A stretch of 64,000 bases of DNA from JAUVXJ01 sp034411995. GTDB lineage: Bacteria; Chloroflexota; Anaerolineae; UBA7937; B3-Chlor. How positions within the stretch are numbered: position 1 is the stretch's first letter; the number at the start of each line of letters is the position of its first letter. The notes beneath the pieces are model-generated. The model saw only the letters and a list, made by a program, of their open reading frames with translations. It was not told where the DNA came from and made no database searches. A program made the translations under genes and the position numbers. The DNA lies in contig DAOUME010000026.1 of assembly GCA_034411995.1 (NCBI GenBank), positions 310,001 to 374,000 on the forward strand, in the 5' to 3' direction. Below, piece after piece: positions 61,496 to 64,000 of the stretch.

Positions 61496-62650
61496 ATGGT
61501 GGAATGGGATGTCGACGGGCTTCTCCTGTGCTGCGTCCGGGCGCGCTACGACAGCGATGCGCTCTACGAAGCGAGGCGGATCGCGCACACCGACGACGTA
61601 GGCTGGGACCAGTTCCTACAGCAGAGCCTCGTGCACACTGTCGCTCCACTGGTCTACGACACGTTGCGAGATGACCGTGAGATTCTCCCCAACTGGGTGA
61701 GGGAGGAGTTGCGCACCGCTTACTACCAGGCCGCGGCGAGTAACGCCCTGCTCTACGAGGAACTGGCGGACATCCTTCGCGTGTTTCATGGAGCCAGGAT
61801 ACCCATCATCCTGCTCAAAGGAGCTGCTCTGGCCCAGGGGACGTACGGAAACGTGGCGGTTCGACCGATGAGCGACCTGGACATCCTCGTCAGGGGCGAG
61901 ACGATGCCCCAGGCGGAGGGGTTGCTGGCCCAAAGGGGATACACGGTGCTCAAGGGTGCACATGCGCACCTGCGACACATGACGTTCAAGAATACCTCTG
62001 GGGGTACAGGCACGCTCATCGAGATCCACAGCCACATCGTGTCCTCACCCTACTACAGGCAGGCTATCCCAGAGCAGTGGCTGTGGCAGGATCCGGCCGG
62101 GCTGACCATCGATTCCGTTCCGGGGTTGACCCTATCGCCAGAGGCCACGATCGTTCACAGCTGCCTGCATTTCCTGGATCACATCGCAGTCCAGGGAACG
62201 CTCCTCTGGCTTTGTGACATCGCCGAGGTGGCACAGCGGGCCAACGTCGATTGGGACCATCTCACGCATACCATCGGCGACTTCAGAATCGCGCTACCAG
62301 TGAGGTCGCTGTTGGAGACATGCCAGGAGACCCTCGGGCTTTCCCTGCCGGAGCACGCCCTGGACAGAATCCTCGCCCTGCGGCCCAGTTTTGTGGAGAG
62401 AAGGGCGTACCAGTTCTGCCTGTCCAGTTCGCGCAGTACAGCCAGCAAGACGCTCTTCGACTTCCTGGCCACGCCAGGCCTGGCGCCCAGAGTCCGCCTC
62501 CTATCGTCGCGCCTCTTTCCCCCACGATCCTACATCAGGGCACGCTACTCCGTCAGCAACCCGGCCCTCGTCCCCTTCTACTATCTGCGCATGATCGTCA
62601 CCGCGGTCCTCGACGGCATCAGGTCGCTCCGTCCAGTTCACCGCCGCTGA
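61496..62650 (+). CDS. Nucleotidyltransferase-like protein (PF14907 type)
   Basis: 384 residues from ATG 61496; no ribosome site, in line with a leaderless message. Pol-beta-like motif IILLKGAALAQGTYGNVAVR and RPMSDLDILVRGETMPQAE (DxD) near ~115-140, then LIEIHSHIVSSPYY and HSCLHFLDHIAVQG. These match the uncharacterised nucleotidyltransferase family often seen with PqqD/HPr-kinase peptide clusters. Here it lies 42 kb from that cluster. Target unknown. Confidence 0.78.
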   Translation: MVEWDVDGLLLCCVRARYDSDALYEARRIAHTDDVGWDQFLQQSLVHTVAPLVYDTLRDDREILPNWVREELRTAYYQAAASNALLYEELADILRVFHGARIPIILLKGAALAQGTYGNVAVRPMSDLDILVRGETMPQAEGLLAQRGYTVLKGAHAHLRHMTFKNTSGGTGTLIEIHSHIVSSPYYRQAIPEQWLWQDPAGLTIDSVPGLTLSPEATIVHSCLHFLDHIAVQGTLLWLCDIAEVAQRANVDWDHLTHTIGDFRIALPVRSLLETCQETLGLSLPEHALDRILALRPSFVERRAYQFCLSSSRSTASKTLFDFLATPGLAPRVRLLSSRLFPPRSYIRARYSVSNPALVPFYYLRMIVTAVLDGIRSLRPVHRR

Positions 62651-62716
62651 CGACACGCAGCAAAGCCTCCCGGCCTTCCTCCGGAGACCGGGGGCACGCT
62701 CGAACACCGCCAACGG

Positions 62717-62745
62717 TTGCACCAGAGATAGGCAGGTGCTATGAT
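62717..62745 (+). promoter_or_regulatory. Promoter for the O-antigen-ligase-like gene
   Basis: TTGCAC (62717-62722), 17-bp spacer, TATGAT (62740-62745) with TG at 62737-62738 (extended -10). Confidence 0.65.
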
Positions 62746-62843
62746 CGGCTATTACAAGGACCCGCTATGCGAGCAGAGATACTGTGGCCGTTTCGCAACG
62801 CTACAGATGCCAGCTCGCGTTTTCGTAACGGGTGACATGGCAG

Positions 62844-64000
62844 GTGAGAACCGTCGCGGACTTTGTCGCTAATCATGAACTGACCCTGCTGGGTCTGGCT
62901 GCGCCTCTGCTACTATTCCCCGGCGTATGGAGTGTGCCCGGAGTCGCCCTCATCGCGCTCACCTGGGTTTGGCGGCGGCTATCCCGCGGGCATCTATCGG
63001 TGCGCACAGGGATGGACGTCCCCATCCTTATCCTCTTGGTCATGGCCGTGGTCAGTCTCGTGCCGTCGGTGGCACCTGAACTGAGTCTAAACCGACTGTG
63101 CCTCTATTTTCTGGGCGTGTCTCTATTCTACGGGATGGCGAACGGCCTGCGCACAGAGCGCCAGATACACTATGCCGGGATCGTCCTCGTCCTGCTGGGC
63201 CTTGCGGTAGCGGTGCTCAGTCTCCTGGGCACGGACTGGTCAATCGGCACGCTGATCGAAGCGCCTGCTATCTACGGGCGCCTTCCGGGCCCCGTCATTC
63301 GTGGTCTACCGGGCAGCGGCGTCATAGAGGAATACGATCTCTTCAACCCTCGAGTTGTAGCGGGGGCGCTGGCCATTATTCTCCCCGTGCCACTGGCCTA
63401 CCTCGTCTTCGGGAAAGGGTGGAAGTTGAGGCTTCTCTCGGGCCTCACGGCCCTGGTGATGGCAGTCGTCTTGTTCCTGACGCAGGCCCCTCAGGGCCTG
63501 CTGGGCCTGGCCGCCGCCCTGCTCCTCATCGCCGTGTGGCGGAGTCGGTGGTTCCTGCCCGGTATGGCTCTGGGCCTCCTCGGGCTTCTGCTGGCGTGGA
63601 GATTCCTCGCGGTCGGACCAACTGTGGGCCACTGGCTCTCGCCGGGGACGCTGGACGCCCTGAACTTCGGGCTATACAGCCGTGCGGTGAACGGGGCCTG
63701 GGGCATCGCCATGGTCAGGGACATGCCTTTCACCGGCCCCGGGCTCAACACGTTCCCGGTCATAGATGGTCTCTACAGCGGTGGCGGAGGCCATGCGCCA
63801 CACGCCCACAATGTCCTCATACAGACGGCGGTCGATCTGGGGGTGCCCGGGCTCCTGGGCCTTCTGGCCTTGCTGGGCACGTTTGCGTATACTGTGGCAC
63901 GCGCCTATCGGGCCTCGCGCCAGCGCAACCAGCGTGCGTTGCTGCTAGGCATCTGCGCCGCCGTGTTGGCCTGGCTGACCTATGGGCTTCTGGACAGCAT
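62844..64000 (+). CDS. O-antigen ligase/polymerase-like membrane protein, cut by right edge
   Basis: An open frame from GTG 62844 (alternative GTG 62832) runs off the window with no stop, so it is at least 385 residues. Many helices (LTLLGLAAPLLLFPGVWSVP, ILILLVMAVVSLVPSVAPEL, LGLLGLLLAWRFLAV). The family hallmark is GGGGHAPHAHNVLIQTAVDL followed by GVPGLLGLLALLG, the His-containing loop of Wzy/WaaL-type proteins. It would join or polymerise sugar chains outside the membrane. Neighbouring glycan genes probably lie beyond the edge. Confidence 0.85.
   Translation, partial: MRTVADFVANHELTLLGLAAPLLLFPGVWSVPGVALIALTWVWRRLSRGHLSVRTGMDVPILILLVMAVVSLVPSVAPELSLNRLCLYFLGVSLFYGMANGLRTERQIHYAGIVLVLLGLAVAVLSLLGTDWSIGTLIEAPAIYGRLPGPVIRGLPGSGVIEEYDLFNPRVVAGALAIILPVPLAYLVFGKGWKLRLLSGLTALVMAVVLFLTQAPQGLLGLAAALLLIAVWRSRWFLPGMALGLLGLLLAWRFLAVGPTVGHWLSPGTLDALNFGLYSRAVNGAWGIAMVRDMPFTGPGLNTFPVIDGLYSGGGGHAPHAHNVLIQTAVDLGVPGLLGLLALLGTFAYTVARAYRASRQRNQRALLLGICAAVLAWLTYGLLDS

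Noticed and set aside
1..64000. CRISPR array, rRNA genes, replication origin, prophage
   Set aside because: No regularly spaced repeats, rRNA sequence, DnaA-box cluster or phage structural genes were seen.

Overview
The window is high-GC bacterial DNA with short, coding-dense, mostly minus-strand operons. Gene content points to an uncultured Chloroflexota (Anaerolineae-like) bacterium: gingipain-type C25 peptidases, Ser/Thr/Pro-rich stalked membrane proteins, double zinc-ribbon membrane proteins, a C25 protein ending in a FLPLGLKGY-type tail, a SipW-like S26 peptidase and an HD-domain tRNA nucleotidyltransferase. This placement is inferred from gene families; no rRNA or marker phylogeny is available here.

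Layout. 1-3512: a secreted protein cut by the left edge, then a decayed polymorphic-toxin locus (RHS tip, membrane immunity-like gene, orphan RHS/LamG remnant). 3826-10556: transaldolase-like gene, a secreted amidase/glycoside-hydrolase fusion, the CCA enzyme and sbcD fired from back-to-back promoters. 10624-12892: a sulfur-trafficking operon (NifS-like, IscU, zinc ribbon, TusA-like) whose NifS-like protein lacks the PLP lysine. 12951-14153: an Ldh2-family dehydrogenase. 14258-21724: a RiPP-type cluster (PqqD, radical SAM/SPASM, 54-residue precursor, HPr-kinase-like protein, SipW-like S26 peptidase, atypical response regulator), flanked by two secreted proteins with C-terminal anchors; one lies behind a cyclic-di-GMP-I riboswitch. 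Pho-box-like 11-bp direct repeats occur at two sites. 21760-28824: two C25 peptidases bracketed by two related Fn3-like anchored proteins.

28825-55500 looks like an accessory catabolic island. It holds gene wrecks (BKACE, IS256, RidA, ComB) together with a peptide and amino-acid catabolism set: SDR, AKR, aminotransferase V, ornithine-cyclodeaminase family, PhzF, DppB/DppC, a substrate-binding lipoprotein, an S9 peptidase, two M24 peptidases and a GntR regulator with a clear promoter and operator. Embedded in it is an unrecognised two-gene module, a dicluster-ferredoxin fusion protein plus a cysteine-containing partner, present in three copies. A tRNA-Asp and a tRNA-like fragment lie at the right-hand end. 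55634-64000 returns to housekeeping content: tRNA-Asp, an ABC exporter, a DMT transporter, zinc-ribbon stalk protein, GDT1-like transporter, RseP-like protease, a PF14907-type nucleotidyltransferase-like gene and an O-antigen-ligase-like gene cut by the right edge.

Possible joint working: in the RiPP cluster PqqD would present the precursor to the radical SAM enzyme, the HPr-kinase-like protein would act on the leader or product, and the S26 enzyme would cleave it. In the island, imported peptides would be cut by the M24 and S9 enzymes and the amino acids passed to the aminotransferase, cyclodeaminase-family and PhzF enzymes, with the ferredoxin module doing an unknown redox step.
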